A DNA stretch of 64,000 nucleotides from Pyrrhosoma nymphula (taxonomy: Eukaryota > Arthropoda > Insecta > Odonata > Coenagrionidae): contig OY754330.1 in NCBI GenBank assembly GCA_963573305.1, positions 2,666,001 to 2,730,000 of the forward strand, read 5' to 3'. A model generated the notes under the pieces. It ran no database searches and was not told where the DNA came from. It saw nothing but the letters and a program-made list of their open reading frames with translations. Below, piece after piece: positions 46,675 to 58,026 of the stretch. Each line of letters starts with the position of its first letter. The stretch's first letter is position 1. Position numbers and translations under genes: made by a program.

Positions 46675-47639
46675 TTAAACAGCAAAAAAGTAGTGAAAAT
46701 GCTCTTTCTGTTGTCGCATTCTCTGCTGTTGTTTTTTAATTACATGGAGATTGTTATTCAGCTTGCTTTGTCTTGTCTTTTTCTTAGGGTGGAATCCGTT
46801 AATCGACTTTTCACCTGCATACACTCTTCAGGTTTCCTTCAAAATTGGCACACAGGTGTGTCTTCGATGACAATACATAATACAGTTCAAAAGTCACAGT
46901 TTCCTCTCACATAGGCCTGGGTTCGCATAAGAAATGTGATATTTGTGCTGTAACAGAGCTGTTATAAAAATTGTCAAGAGAAAAGAAAATAAAAGGTAAC
47001 TATTATTAAGATAAAGTAGGGTTCGCGAGAAAATTGCCACCATAGAATTTTATTCCATCTAAATTCTTTGCAATACTTTATTGTATTTAAAGATGGCCGT
47101 GGGTATGTGTGGGTTATGGAGGTTTAAGAAATGTGTCAGGTGCTATTTGAATTGGGTTACTGCTACATTTTTTTCGGTCGAATATGTCTCGGAAACAACG
47201 TATAAGATCCCGTGCAATGTAACAACAGCATTTTTAAAATTGGTTTAATTTACATCTCTGATTGTTTGGGTCGAATCTTTTTATCAATCTTTCACCCACT
47301 TCCACCGAATCGAGTTCATTGAAACTTTTCCCACGCTTGTATTTTGGATTACAATACAATACATATTGTTATTTATTTGACGTCACAACTTTACCAGTCC
47401 ATAACTACTATAATTGAATGAAAAATTGATGCAAAATTATTAAAAACTATGAAATAAAATAAAAAATGTTTTTCTTAAATGTACTAAAAATTATAAATTA
47501 ATTCTAAAATATCACAACTGGCCTACAACAGGCAGAACGCGATTGTTTGTGACTACAAATAAAACCATTGGGTCGCAACCAACATTTGTGATACAAAAGA
47601 CTTTTCACAGGAAACGCCTACAGACGCACATTTCAACAG

Positions 47640-48025
47640 TTCAGTTTCAGCCAATGTCAGTATTTTAAACATTTGATTTGTGATATTTAATATTTTTGCA
47701 ATGTTAAATTAAAAATTTATTTTGTGTTAAAATGTTTAATTATTTTGTTTTGTTAAATCTGAAATATAAACCATTTCCAGGGGGATGAGAAAAAAACGGA
47801 CAACAATATAAAAAAAGGATATTAACAGCAGAGTAAGGGGAATCTTAAGGAAATAAAGGAGTCAAAAGAATATTAATAGGAATTTAAGGGAAATATTAAG
47901 GAGTAAAAGGAGATGGTGGAATGAAAAAGATTAATAATAGTTTAAAGAAGATGTAAGACATGTGAAATTTGTGCTGTAACGGAGTTCTTACAAATATCGT
48001 CGTAAGATAAGAAAATAAATGGTAA
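47640..48025 (+). repeat. Dispersed AT-rich repeat F, copy 1
   Basis: Matches 52190-52610: TTTCAGCCAATGT, CAGGGGGATGAGAAAAA, CGGACAACAATATAAAAAA, AAAGAATATTAATAGGAATT, GAAATTTGTGCTGTAAC. A partial third copy of the last block lies at 46932-47005. Confidence 0.8.
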
Positions 48026-48962
48026 CTTGTATTAAGGAGGTACCGCCGCCGCGACTGTGTGGTCAAAACAAATACTAAATTCCACACTTTTTATATTTTG
48101 TCCAAAAAATCCTCCCTTCGCTGATGCAATGCGTTGCCTAAGTATAGAAACCCAAAAGTATAAAGGTACAAAAAACATATATGCACAGATTGTTATTCCA
48201 CGAATGTATTTTAAATATGAGCACTTTTTTCCAGCCATAGGAGCCGACTGCAGCGCCATTTCCTACGAATTACCGCATTTTGACTTCAATTACGTCATTA
48301 ATTCTTCAATAACTATAAAAATAAGGTGTTAAGATGCCTGTATTACATTTTTATTCAATTTCTCTGGATTATTTCCTTCTTATAAATAGTTTTCCACGAA
48401 AATGGCATTTGTATTTCATGGGAAAATACTATTTCATTCCCCGTGTTTCTCTCATTCCCCCAATGAACATCATGTAATTAATTTCAAGTTCAATTGTAGA
48501 ATAAAATAGCGTGGAAAGGTATTATTTTATTGTTCATATCAGATAGAGGACAAGTGTTTTTACAAGTAGACATAATGTGAATAAAATGACATTTAAGTAA
48601 TTTTACGGTGGAACCATCTTAAAGGTAAAGGAAAGTTACATTGTGGCGCCACAACGTTAATGGCACTTATGCTGCTTGTGTAAGAAAGAGACCACGGGAT
48701 GCACGAGTCGAGGCGAATGAAGAGTATTTTCCGAATTGGCGCGGGAGAGAGGGAACAACAAATGCTACGACCCGAAGAAAGCAGAGAGACTAAATCTGTT
48801 GACAGAGATAAGAGAAACGCCAAACCTTAAGATACGAAATTCGAGGTACATACATAGTTGTAGAACAGCGACTGAAGCTAATATTAGCAGAGAATGAGGA
48901 AGTGGACTTAAGAAGAGGCGCACGAGTGATAAGTGATCGAAAGCGAGATGCAGACCATTTTA
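48026..48962. other. No gene seen
   Basis: Anonymous sequence. The stretch 48640-48840 is somewhat G/A-rich but has no continuous frame. Confidence 0.3.
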
Positions 48963-49543
48963 AAGGCATGGTTTGAGAGCGAAATTACACCACTTCACCA
49001 AGAATTTGATGAATTTGGCCTCATTTTAAAAGAAAAAAACTCTCATCTTACCAATTATATCAAAATATCAACCCCTTTGCCGAACTACTTATCGAGCTAT
49101 TTGCCTAAAAAAGAAAAGCTGTTTTGCATGGGATAGATATTACGGCTGTGCGCTCCAGAGGGATGGAATATTATAAAAATTAGGAATTTATAACACCTAG
49201 ATTTCGTCAAAAAACTAACGGTGTGTAGTGTGTGTGTTTTCTCAACTATTTATAAAAAACAATTTATTTTTTATCTCAGCAATTTTTACGGAATCGCAAA
49301 AAAAAACTGCTGTTTTGAAGGGTTTTCGGCCGTACGGGGTGAAAAAATGAGTCAAGTTAGATACTTATGTAGCTTTATTTATTTAATTACTGAGAATTTT
49401 GGTCATATTTATGACTATGTATTTGCGCCATGAATATTACAATATTTATTTCATACTTATTACTAGACACTGAAATAAACAAATAAAATTTTAATATGGT
49501 CTCCATTATGACTCTATGGGAATTATATCTCACTCAAACAACA
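48963..49543 (+). mobile_element. TTAA-type MITE, copy 3
   Basis: Starts GGCATGGTTTGAGAGCG and ends CACTCAAACAACA next to TTAA at 49544-49547. Same internal sequence as copies 1, 2 and 4, same orientation as copy 2. Confidence 0.8.
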
Positions 49544-49882
49544 TTAAATTAGGAATAAAGATAATGAGAGAAGAACAGGAGAGAGAGAGAGAGTGGGAGA
49601 GAGGAGAAGAAGAGGAGGATGAGACGAAGAGAGTCGAGGTGTTGATGGAAACGATGAAGACGATGAAGGTTAAAAGACAAGCCACTTTCCAGCAAGAATG
49701 CCGAAATGAAAATTAGCCGAACAAGAAAGAAAAATGGAGGAGACGCAGAGAAACCAGACTGATGAAGAAATAAAAGGGTTGGATACAGGTTGGATTACAA
49801 TTGGAGAGAAGAGCAATCGGACAATAAATCTAGAACATTTTAAAAAGCGAAGGGCATTTTAAAAAAACCTAAGAAGGAGGAT

Positions 49883-49944
49883 GGGAGTACTACCTAGGGA
49901 GTACTACCTAGGGAGTACTACCTAGGGAGTACTACCTAGGGAGT
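49883..49944 (+). repeat. 14-bp tandem repeat, four units
   Basis: GGAGTACTACCTAG repeated four times without change (49883-49938) plus a partial GGAGTA. The units contain AGTACT, and each junction creates CCTAGG, both palindromes. Confidence 0.95.
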
Positions 49945-49977
49945 AGGCTGCGAGAGAGAGAGAGAGGATGAACGGAA

Positions 49978-50199
49978 ATGAAGGCCGACGCTGACACAAT
50001 TGAACAACACAGTCAAACAAAGGAAAGAACGGATCTCGAGGACGCGGTTAAGGTGGCTCTCCTGTACCTTTGGGCTAAAAGACGCTCCTTTCAGACGTTT
50101 CCCTCTAAACCCAGAAACGGCTTTGCCGTGACAGCTAAAGACTTGCAGTTTTTGTCTTATGTAAATGAAGAGTCATTTGTCGATTTAAGTGGAGAGTAA
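49978..50199 (+). CDS. Candidate small protein, 73 residues
   Basis: ATG at 49978 opens a 73-codon frame ending TAA at 50197-50199, with AATAAA 30 nt later (50229-50234). The product reads MKADADTIEQHSQTKERTDL, then EDAVKVALLYLWAKRRSFQT and VTAKDLQFLSYVNEESFVDL. It has no signal peptide and looks like a soluble fold or the C-terminal part of a larger protein. An upstream 14-bp tandem array and (GA)n track lie just before the start. No homologue recognised. It could equally be the last exon of a longer gene or a transposon leftover. Confidence 0.35.
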   Translation: MKADADTIEQHSQTKERTDLEDAVKVALLYLWAKRRSFQTFPSKPRNGFAVTAKDLQFLSYVNEESFVDLSGE

Positions 50200-50350
50200 C
50201 TTTATCATGAAGTGGTTGTGTTTTTTTTAATAAAAAATAGCAAAACTTTGGTTTTTACGAAATGTTTTGGTAATATATTCGGGGGCACGTTGCGAAGGCT
50301 AGATTCCGAAATGAGGATTTTAAGTCCACTTAAATCAAAGAATCCTTCTT

Positions 50351-50623
50351 TCATACACGCAAAATAACCATTGACGCTGTTTTCGTATTAAGGCTATATA
50401 TAGCAATGTTTAAGCGTTCAAGCAACGGCATTGACAAAACGGAGTGGATCTTTTCCATCCCCACTCTCCCAAGGATATGATCCCACTCCATCTTTGTCAG
50501 CGCCGCCTTCAACAGTTTCCCGTTGGGCTGTTCTACCACCACTTCAGTAGAACTACCGTTAAATTGAAGCTGCTTGGAAGTATAGAATACCCACCTATAG
50601 AAGGAGCTGGCAAGGAGGATGTC
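50351..50623 (-). CDS. Candidate 3'-terminal exon of an unidentified gene
   Basis: Minus strand: acceptor-like GTTTGTGTTTCGCAG ends at 50624, then a 90-codon frame to TGA at 50351-50353: DILLASSFYRWVFYTSKQLQ, then EVVVEQPNGKLLKAALTKME and HILGRVGMEKIHSVLSMPLL. Balanced composition and reasonable codon use suggest a real coding origin. The frame is also open upstream to an ATG at 50686. Family unknown. A domesticated or decayed transposon protein is a live alternative given the setting. Confidence 0.35.
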   Translation of the reverse strand, partial: DILLASSFYRWVFYTSKQLQFNGSSTEVVVEQPNGKLLKAALTKMEWDHILGRVGMEKIHSVLSMPLLERLNIAIYSLNTKTASMVILRV

Positions 50624-50843
50624 CTGCGAAACACAAACGGCTGGAGCGGTACAACATCTCAAGTCACACACGCATATGAGAGACACGGATGGGAGGCCGA
50701 TCTACTTGAACTGAGAGTACCTCAGGAAATAAAACCATGATTTCTGGGACGGAGATATTATGAGTGGCAAAGGCGGGAGAGTTTGTTTTTTTTTCGTGCA
50801 ACATCTCCTAGGCAACTGCCGAGGGTTTCCAAGAACTGTTTAA

Positions 50844-51433
50844 TGTGGTTTGAGTAGAGATATTTCCCATCGAGTCATAATGGAGACCATATTCAAATTT
50901 TATATTATTTTATTTCAGTGTCTGTAAGATGTATGAAATAAATATTGCAATATTAATGGCGCAAAGATATATTTATGTATGACGTAATTCTCAGTAATTA
51001 AATAAATAAAGCTACATAAGTCTCTAACTTGACTCATTTTTTCCCACCGTACGGCCGAAAACCCTTCAAAACAACACGTTTATTTACGATTCTGCCAAAA
51101 TTACTGCGTCGTGAGTAATAGATTAGTTTTTATAAATATTAGTTGAGAAAACATGAAATCTATACAACGTTAGTTTTTTGACGGAATCGAACGAAGTGTT
51201 ATAAATTCCTATTTCCTTCAATATTCTATCCCTCTGGAGCGCACATCCATAATCTAATCCCATGCAAAACAGCTTGTATATTCTATGGCAAATTGCTCGA
51301 AAAGTAGTTGTTCGGCAAAGGGGTTGATATTTTGATATAATTGGTAAGATGGGAGTTTTTATCTTTAAAATGAAGTCAAATTCATCAAATTCTAGGTGAA
51401 GTGATTTATCGCTCTCAAACCATACCTTCCTTA
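50844..51433 (-). mobile_element. TTAA-type MITE, copy 4
   Basis: Begins TGTGGTTTGAGTAG after TTAA (50840-50843) and ends CTCTCAAACCATACC shortly before TTAA at 51434-51437. Orientation as in copy 1, opposite to copies 2 and 3. Confidence 0.8.
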
Positions 51434-51604
51434 TTAAGGCCCAACATTGGAGTGAAGAATGCCAAATGGAAGTCATGAGAGCCACACTAGACACTAGGAG
51501 TTATGAAAGTATCAGAAAACAGACGACGGTGAAATGCGCAAGGGCTAAGATAAGGAATGTGTAGCAAAGGAATTAACGCCGCCGATAGAAGATAAAAAAA
51601 CCCT

Positions 51605-51760
51605 CCCCTGGAGCAGTGCCGGATTACCAATAAGGCTAAGTAGGCCTATGAGAATGTTTTTCCCTTTTCTTCTCTTACGGCTTGTTTATTGACGTGGGCC
51701 CAGTTGCCTGCTTGCATGTAGTGCTGCCTACATGCCTCCGCAGGTGCGTCATTCCGTCGC
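51605..51760 (+). repeat. Dispersed repeat, hAT-terminus-like (copy 2)
   Basis: GCAGTGCCGGATTACCAATA, then AGGC, AAGTAGGCCTATG, CTTGTTTATTGACGTGGGCCC and TGCGTCATTCCGTC match 21464-21612 in order and orientation. Confidence 0.6.
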
Positions 51761-52189
51761 CGCCCCTTGACACAGCATTCGGAGATGGAACGCATACAAT
51801 CTCGCATACAACGTCGGCACGCGGTTCTTAGAATCACTCGCGTTAGATATATGACGAGAGAAGAGAGAGGCGTCTGGAGGACGTCGGGCAACGAAGATGG
51901 GAGTCAACAATTATATACCTCAGCGTCGCGAAGGGGAAGAAAGCGTTGGCAAGGAGACCACGAGAAGAGGAGCGGCCAGAAGTGACCGGACAGCATAGAT
52001 GATGATGGGGAGAAGCCCATGGACCCATGCGTCGTAACCAAAAAACAAAGTGCAAACTTTAGAATCGAAAGGCGTTGGCACTTGGCCCACAGCCTATAAG
52101 GATAAAAGAGTGTATGGGGGGGGGATTGTTGATTCGAAGGCTTTAAAAGAAAATATTTACGCTTCACTAATATACTCTCTTTTAACGGG
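51761..52189. other. No gene seen
   Basis: Continuation of the repeat's right side is possible. No coding call. Confidence 0.25.
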
Positions 52190-52610
52190 GCTAATGTAAT
52201 AGTACAATTTCAGCCAATGTATTAATTTAAAATTTTAATTAGTGTTTACGTACATGTTTAATATTTTCGCTATGTTAAATTGAAAATTAAATTTGCGTTA
52301 AAATGTTTAAATATTTTGTTATGTTAAATCTGAAATAAGTGCCCATAAGCCATTGCCAGGGGGATGAGAAAAACAAACGGACAACAATATAAAAAATCAT
52401 ATAAATTGATGAGTAATGGGAATCTTATGGAAAAAGAAGGAGTTAAAAGAATATTAATAGGAATTTAAGGGAAATCTCAAAGGAGTAAAAGGAGAAAGAA
52501 GAATAAAAAAAGAAGATTAATTACAATTTAAAGAAGATATTAAAATATATGAAATTTGTGCTGTAACAGAGTTGATATAAAAAATGCCAAAAAGAGAGAA
52601 AGTAAAAGGT
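52190..52610 (+). repeat. Dispersed AT-rich repeat F, copy 2
   Basis: Partner of 47640-48025, same orientation. Confidence 0.8.
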
Positions 52611-53649
52611 TAAAAGAAGATAATGTAAAGTTGCAACATAACATAGCAAGTAACACTAGTCTTAATAACCACTTGAGTTAATAAAGACTTTTCAGCAAAT
52701 TACTGCAAAGGTTGAGGCGAGCTTTGCTTGCTGGGAGTTTCTGGTCCTGCGCAATCTTTGAATTTATTCGTAATTTATCGCACCCCTTGAAAATTACCGT
52801 AATTGTCTAGATATAATTCAAATCAATGTTTGAGATAATGTTTCATGCAGATAAATTCCCAACATGTTCTTTTAAGCCAAGTTCACATTTCTTACGTGTT
52901 TAATTATAAATTGAGGCAGATATGTACAACTCATTTTTGGAATATTTTACTTAAATTATAACATTTTAAGATTAAAGTTTTAGAATATTCTTCTTGTATG
53001 TTTGTATGCATATTCTTCTTCTTTTCTGTTCTCTTGGGTATGGTTTAAACATCGTTATATTCCCTTCCTATTGCTATTGGCTTTCTTAGTTAACCGTACA
53101 TTTGCTGTACTTAATACTTAAAACTAAAAAATACTGGAAAATTACGGTAACTTTCAAAAATTACCGTAATTTACCACGTGGTGGTAATTTACCTCTCGGA
53201 TGGAAATTACGGCAATATTCCCATCTCTAGCCTTGCCCCGTCTTCAATACAAAAACAGAGCGGGGGACTATTTGTTCACTCGTTGAGGACGTGAGGGACT
53301 CTGTTGATGGAGTCAAATGGATTCCTCGGCTCCGCAGACAACTGCAAGGAATTGCCAATTGCAAGGAAATGTCAATTATTGTAAATCCGTCTGATGAAGA
53401 GTTGACCTGACCAAGAAGATTGGTTCGCCAGTCACGTGATTTACGCAACTCGAAGTGATTAAATGAAATACATTCTAACGAAGTTCAATAGTTCATAATT
53501 AACTGTGTGGTATTCCATTATGTTTGTCGATGAATATCTGTTACTAATAATAAAATAATTACTAATAATAATTCTGTTGATAAAGAACATTTAAGTGCTT
53601 ATAAAAACATCAAAGAAGATAAAAGTAATTTTTCTAAACACACTTAATA
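52611..53649. other. Noncoding. ATTACCGTAATT-rich block
   Basis: Words AATTACCGTAATT recur at about 52793 and 53135-53215, including an inverted pair around CCACGTGG (53178). The block ends CCCATCTCTAG at 53220-53230, which resembles a hAT terminus. No gene seen. Confidence 0.35.
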
Positions 53650-53960
53650 TGTAGCAGCCACAGGAGTGATTTTACAATGAATATCCTAAAATTATGCAAC
53701 GACTGCTTATAAATTAGATTCAAGAGAGGAGTTGGAAATTTTAAACATTTTGAATAACCACGACAACACCCTCATTAACCAGGAATACCTTTATACCCTT
53801 CCTTTTCCCTTTATTCTGGCCTCCCCGTTTCAAACTTCTTCTCCCCTTCCGTTACGTAACTACGGAAACAATAGGATAAACAGATCTCAATTAATGCCTG
53901 ACGATGGTGATTATTCACTGAAACCCGGGTCGCTTCATTTAAATAAAAGTGGTATTATAG
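53650..53960 (+). pseudogene. Penelope-like element 7, 3' end
   Basis: HRSDFTMNILKLCN near 53655-53700 and, in another frame, LDSREELEILNILNNHDNTL near 53718-53775 match the PLE C-terminal region (compare HRSDFTPKLLHR in PLE-2). It is followed by a pyrimidine-rich UTR and a hammerhead-like motif at 53898-53929. RT is absent. Confidence 0.6.
53894..53933 (+). ncRNA. Hammerhead-like motif (PLE-7)
   Basis: Box CTGACGA, one extra T, stem II GGTGA/TCACT (one wobble), GAA, 8-nt palindrome ACCCGGGT, C. Stem I has two pairs. Confidence 0.6.
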
Positions 53961-54932
53961 TAACAGATATTCATCGACAAACATAAATTCTAACGCTTTT
54001 AATCGTGACTTCTTCTCTCCCCCACCTTCATTTTTGAAGAAGAATCTTGCCGCATTTTGTCGCATTTTATGGAATCACTTAAGGTCCCGAAAATATACTC
54101 GGTTTTGTGTCTGTCGGAAGTCCCTTTATACAACCCGTCCGGGGTGTTTCATGTATAAGAGTTTGCCTAGCAACATTGGCACAATTTGTTTATGTTTTAA
54201 ATTTATTGATTCTATTGATAATATTGTTGTCACGAGATAAAACAACGAGTGTTATTTCTCACACTGAATTAAATATCTAATCAGTTTCTCTGTTTTAAGT
54301 TTATAGATTCTATTGATTGTATTGTTGTCACGAGCTAAATACGAGTGTTATTTCTCACACTGAATTAAACATCTAATTGCTGAATTATTCAAGATAAATC
54401 CATCCACGTCAAGTAAAAAAAAAAGAAAATAAAACACGGGGATCGTCGCATATAAAAATCAATGTCGCAACCTTTCGCTGACATTTGCCTCCGCTTACGT
54501 CACAGAGCGTCCATAATTTTGCGGGGACCTCAACCCAATGAAACCGAGGATATAAGGATGACGCGAGGGTGTCGAATGGTGTCTTAATCCCTTGTCGAGA
54601 GGAAGGGGAGGTGCCATCAAACACCCCCTCCAGGCCCACCCCTCAGATTCTATTCGATCCTAGCGGCAGGCCATGCTTTTGAATCGAATACATGAGGACT
54701 AGAGGCACTAAAGAAGAACGCAACAGTTTCATGCCAACAGTTTCGAAACCGAAACAGTTTCAAAACGAAACAGTTCCGAACAACAGCACACCAAACAACA
54801 GACGATCGATCGGCGCTGTTACAACATGACTGGTATGTAGTTCTTCATCCTAATTAATCAGAAGTCTTTCACTTAAATAAAGTAACAATTTCATTTGTAT
54901 TCATGAAAGAGAGGTACTTCACAGTTCTAATT
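53961..54932. other. No gene seen. Short AACAGTTTC cluster
   Basis: A diverged direct repeat (GTTTTAAATTTATTGATTCTA near 54195, GTTTTAAGTTTATAGATTCTA near 54293) continues through TTATTTCTCACACTGAATTAAA. AACAGTTTC recurs with variation four times at 54726-54780. Confidence 0.35.
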
Positions 54933-54998
54933 CTATCTGCAACGGATAAATGAGAAAACGTAGTGAACTCCACAGATAATTTTATTAAGACGACCTAG

Positions 54999-55028
54999 GT
55001 TTCGACACGTTGTGTCATCTTCAGGTAA
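54999..55028 (-). ncRNA. Hammerhead-like motif (PLE-6, left end)
   Basis: Box CTGAAGA, one extra T, stem II GACAC/GTGTC, GAA, 8-nt palindrome ACCTAGGT, C. Stem I has two pairs. Identical, inverted, at 57997-58024. Confidence 0.65.
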
Positions 55029-55319
55029 CATGTACACTTCAAACTCACTTATATACACAAAATATTGGAGGGGAGGGGGAATGAGTAAGGGGAAGGTGGG
55101 GAAGGGTTTTGAGGGCTTGTGTTTGGAAGGTTAGTCATTGGGTGTGTTGGAAATTTTCTCTGAGGCGGGGGGGGGGGGGAGGGGGGGTCGGGGGTTAAGG
55201 GGTTGGGTTGGTCATTAGGCGTAGGTATGGGACATTCACTGCGGGTGGGGAGGCTAGTCATACACTTTTTTGTCATCAATGTTTTTCAGTTCAAATTACA
55301 TTGCACTTGGGTTTTTTCA

Positions 55320-57443
55320 CTATTTTAGGCGTAGGGTGTTCAAAGGGATGGAGAATAGGGGAGAGTGGGAGGGTAAAACTTGCTCGTTCGCCAAAGGGAC
55401 GTTGTTTTTAAAATGGTGGATGATTTCTAGGGATTCAAGGGCGTCCAATCTTCTTCCATTATTTTCTATGTGCAGGATGTCTGGGATGAAGCTGCTATGG
55501 TGGTTGTTGTCACTGAGGTGGTTCGCGAACATGGATTCTCTTCTCTTCTTTTCATGGCACTTTTTGTGTTCTTCTGTTCTAATATCAACACTCCTTTCTG
55601 TCTTACCGATGTATAATGTCGGGCAATCGTCGCACTTTAAACAATACACTGCACTTCTTTTGTGTTTCGGAATTTTGTCTTTGGCATTAAATAATAGCTT
55701 TTTTATAGTTGATGGGGAATAGAAAGCTGTTTTGTATTTCCGTTTAGGGAATTTTGAGGCGACTTCATAGGAGATGTATCCTAAAAATGGAAATTTACAC
55801 CACTTCACTGTTTTTTCTTCTCGGTGCAGTGATGACACCATTGAGATGGCTAGTTTTTGGCGAGATTTAAGCACTAATTTGTCAATTAGTTCTGGTTGGT
55901 AGCCATTTGACACTGCAAAGTATTTTATCACTTCTAATTCTCTTTTGTATTCGACGTCACTGAGGGGGATTTTCACTCATCTGTTGATCATAGAGTGGAA
56001 TGCTGCGGCTTTGTGTTGGAATGGATGGCATGAATCTGCTGGAATGATTTCGTTGGTTGTGGAAGGTTTTCGGTGTATTGAAAATTCATGTTTACCACTG
56101 GATAGTCGAATAGTTAAATCAAGGTAGTTGATAGATTGATCGTTGTCAACTTCCATTGTGAACTTAATATTTTTGTGCACTGAATTTAGAAATTGTAGGA
56201 ATGATTTCACTTGCCTGGTTGTGCCCGTCCAACAACACAATACATCGTCTACGTAGCGGTACCAATACCGGACTAATTTCGTTAGTTGGTTTTCAGACTG
56301 GAAGACTTTTTCTTCAAAGTCGGTCATGAAGATTTCTGCCATCCATGATGATAGTGGTGATCCCATTGCAAGTCCTTCTTTTTGTTTGTAGTAACTGTCG
56401 TTGAAGAGGAAGTAGTTTTGTGTGAGGCACAATTTCGATAGGGATTGGATTTCATCACAGATCACTGGGTTGACATTCTTGTTCTTCAGGATTTCTATTG
56501 TGAGATCTAGGGCTTCTTGTTTGGGGATGCTGGTGAACAGATTGGTAACGTCGAAGGACACTAATTTGGCGTTGGGTGGCACTGAGATATCTTTGAGTTT
56601 CTTCGTTAGTTCGATGGAGTTTTTTATGCTGTATTTTGGTTTAAAGCTGGTGAGGTCCTTTAGAATGGTGTTGAGTCTGGATGCCAGTTTGTGGGTAGGA
56701 GCAGAGGTACTATCTACTACTGGTCTAATTGGCATGCTTACTTTATGAGTTTTGATTAGGCCATATAGGCGAGGTGGGAGAGGGTTCTTTTGAATGGAGA
56801 AATATTTTTCCTTTGCACTGAGGACTCCGTTGCAACTATTTATCACGGAACGGGTTTCTTTCTGAAATGCTTTGGTTGGGTCTTTGGCGAGTATTTCGAA
56901 GTCGTTTCTTGATATGAAGTTCAAGCACTTTTGTAAATAATCTTGTTTTTCGAGGATGACAATGGAATTTCCTTTGTCTGCTTTGGTAATAATTAAGTTC
57001 TCACTTTTAGTAGTTTCGCTGATGCTGCTTATGGCTTGTAGTAGTCCTTTGTTATCATTCTTATAGTTTCTTGGGGGCTGGAGGTTCTTGATTATTGAAT
57101 TGGCAACGATCTGTTTAATTCCATTATTCGCTTTCCATAGGGCGAGTTCGCAATCTATTATAAGGTTTTTTGCTGACACTTGGGATATGGGGCGATTCGG
57201 GGCGAATTTCATACCTTTTTCGAGGGCTTCTTCCTCCGGGGCGGAGAACTTGTGCTTCGATAGGTTGACAACCCTGGGGTGGGGGTTGAAGGAGTTCTTG
57301 GAGTCCGTTGGTGGTCTGGTTGCAGGTTCGCGTTTCTGGTCGTAGCACAGTTTGGACAGTTTTTTCTTGATGATGGTCAGCTTTTTTGAGTACACTTCGC
57401 CGGCTCTGCTTCGTACACGTTCTTGTAGACAGGTCCACTCCAC
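55320..57443 (-). pseudogene. PLE-6 reverse transcriptase and GIY-YIG endonuclease, one stop
   Basis: One minus frame of 707 sense codons, broken only by TGA at 55977-55979. Part one (488 codons): KADKGNSIVIL, RLYGLIKTHK, motif A LVSFDVTNLFTSIP (Asp near residue 298), GLAMGSPLSSWMAEIF, and YRYVDDVLCCWTG (YVDD at 397-400). Part two (217 codons): PKRKYKTAFYSPSTIKKLLF, then a GIY-YIG nuclease with AVYCLKCDDCPTLYIGKTER, conserved Arg in DIRTEEH, and a late Glu in DALESLEIIHH. The CxxCxxC inside the GIY-YIG region is usual in PLEs. The frame stays open upstream of 57443 as far as the spacer but has no ATG, so the N-terminus is truncated. Otherwise intact, hence recent. Confidence 0.9.
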
Positions 57444-57464
57444 AATATGTAGTTTCTCATAAAA

Positions 57465-57890
57465 ATGGAACTCAAGTCGTGGTTTTGCAAGAGAGATACC
57501 ATCTCACACTACCTTTTCCTGCTCCATGTCGAACTAAGTGAGAAACTACATATTGTGGAGTGGACCTGTCTACAAGAACGTGTACGAAGCAGAGCCGGCG
57601 AAGTGTACTCAAAAAAGCTGACCATCATCAAGAAAAAACTGTCCAAACTGTGCTACGACCAGAAACGCGAACCTGCAACCAGACCACCAACGGACTCCAA
57701 GAACTCCTTCAACCCCCACCCCAGGGTTGTCAACCTATCGAAGCACAAGTTCTCCGCCCCGGAGGAAGAAGCCCTCGAAAAAGGTATGAAATTCGCCCCG
57801 AATCGCCCCATATCCCAAGTGTCAGCAAAAAATCTTATAATAGATTGCGAACTCGCCTCAGAGAAAATTTCCAACTCACCCAATGACTAA
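57465..57890 (+). pseudogene. PLE-6 partial copy, coding 5' third fused to 3' UTR
   Basis: From 57540 the plus frame repeats the first ~100 residues of the minus-strand copy (TCLQERVRSRAGEVYSKKL ... SAKNLIIDCELA) with almost no change. It then crosses a deletion junction into UTR-derived codons (SEKISNSPND) and stops at 57888-57890. The first 25 or so codons (57465-57535) come from the spacer between the two copies. Confidence 0.85.
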
Positions 57891-57992
57891 CCTTCCAAAC
57901 ACAAGCCCTCAAAACCCTTCCCCACCTTCCCCTTACTCATTCCCCCTCCCCTCCAATATTTTGTGTATATAAGTGAGTTTGAAGTGTACATG

Positions 57993-58026
57993 TTACCTGA
58001 AGATGACACAACGTGTCGAAACCTAG
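57993..58026 (+). ncRNA. Hammerhead-like motif (PLE-6, right end)
   Basis: Inverted twin of 54999-55028, same stems and palindrome. Confidence 0.65.

Noticed and set aside
49883..49944. A CRISPR-like array
   Set aside because: Units are directly adjacent without spacers, only 14 bp long, and the DNA is eukaryotic.
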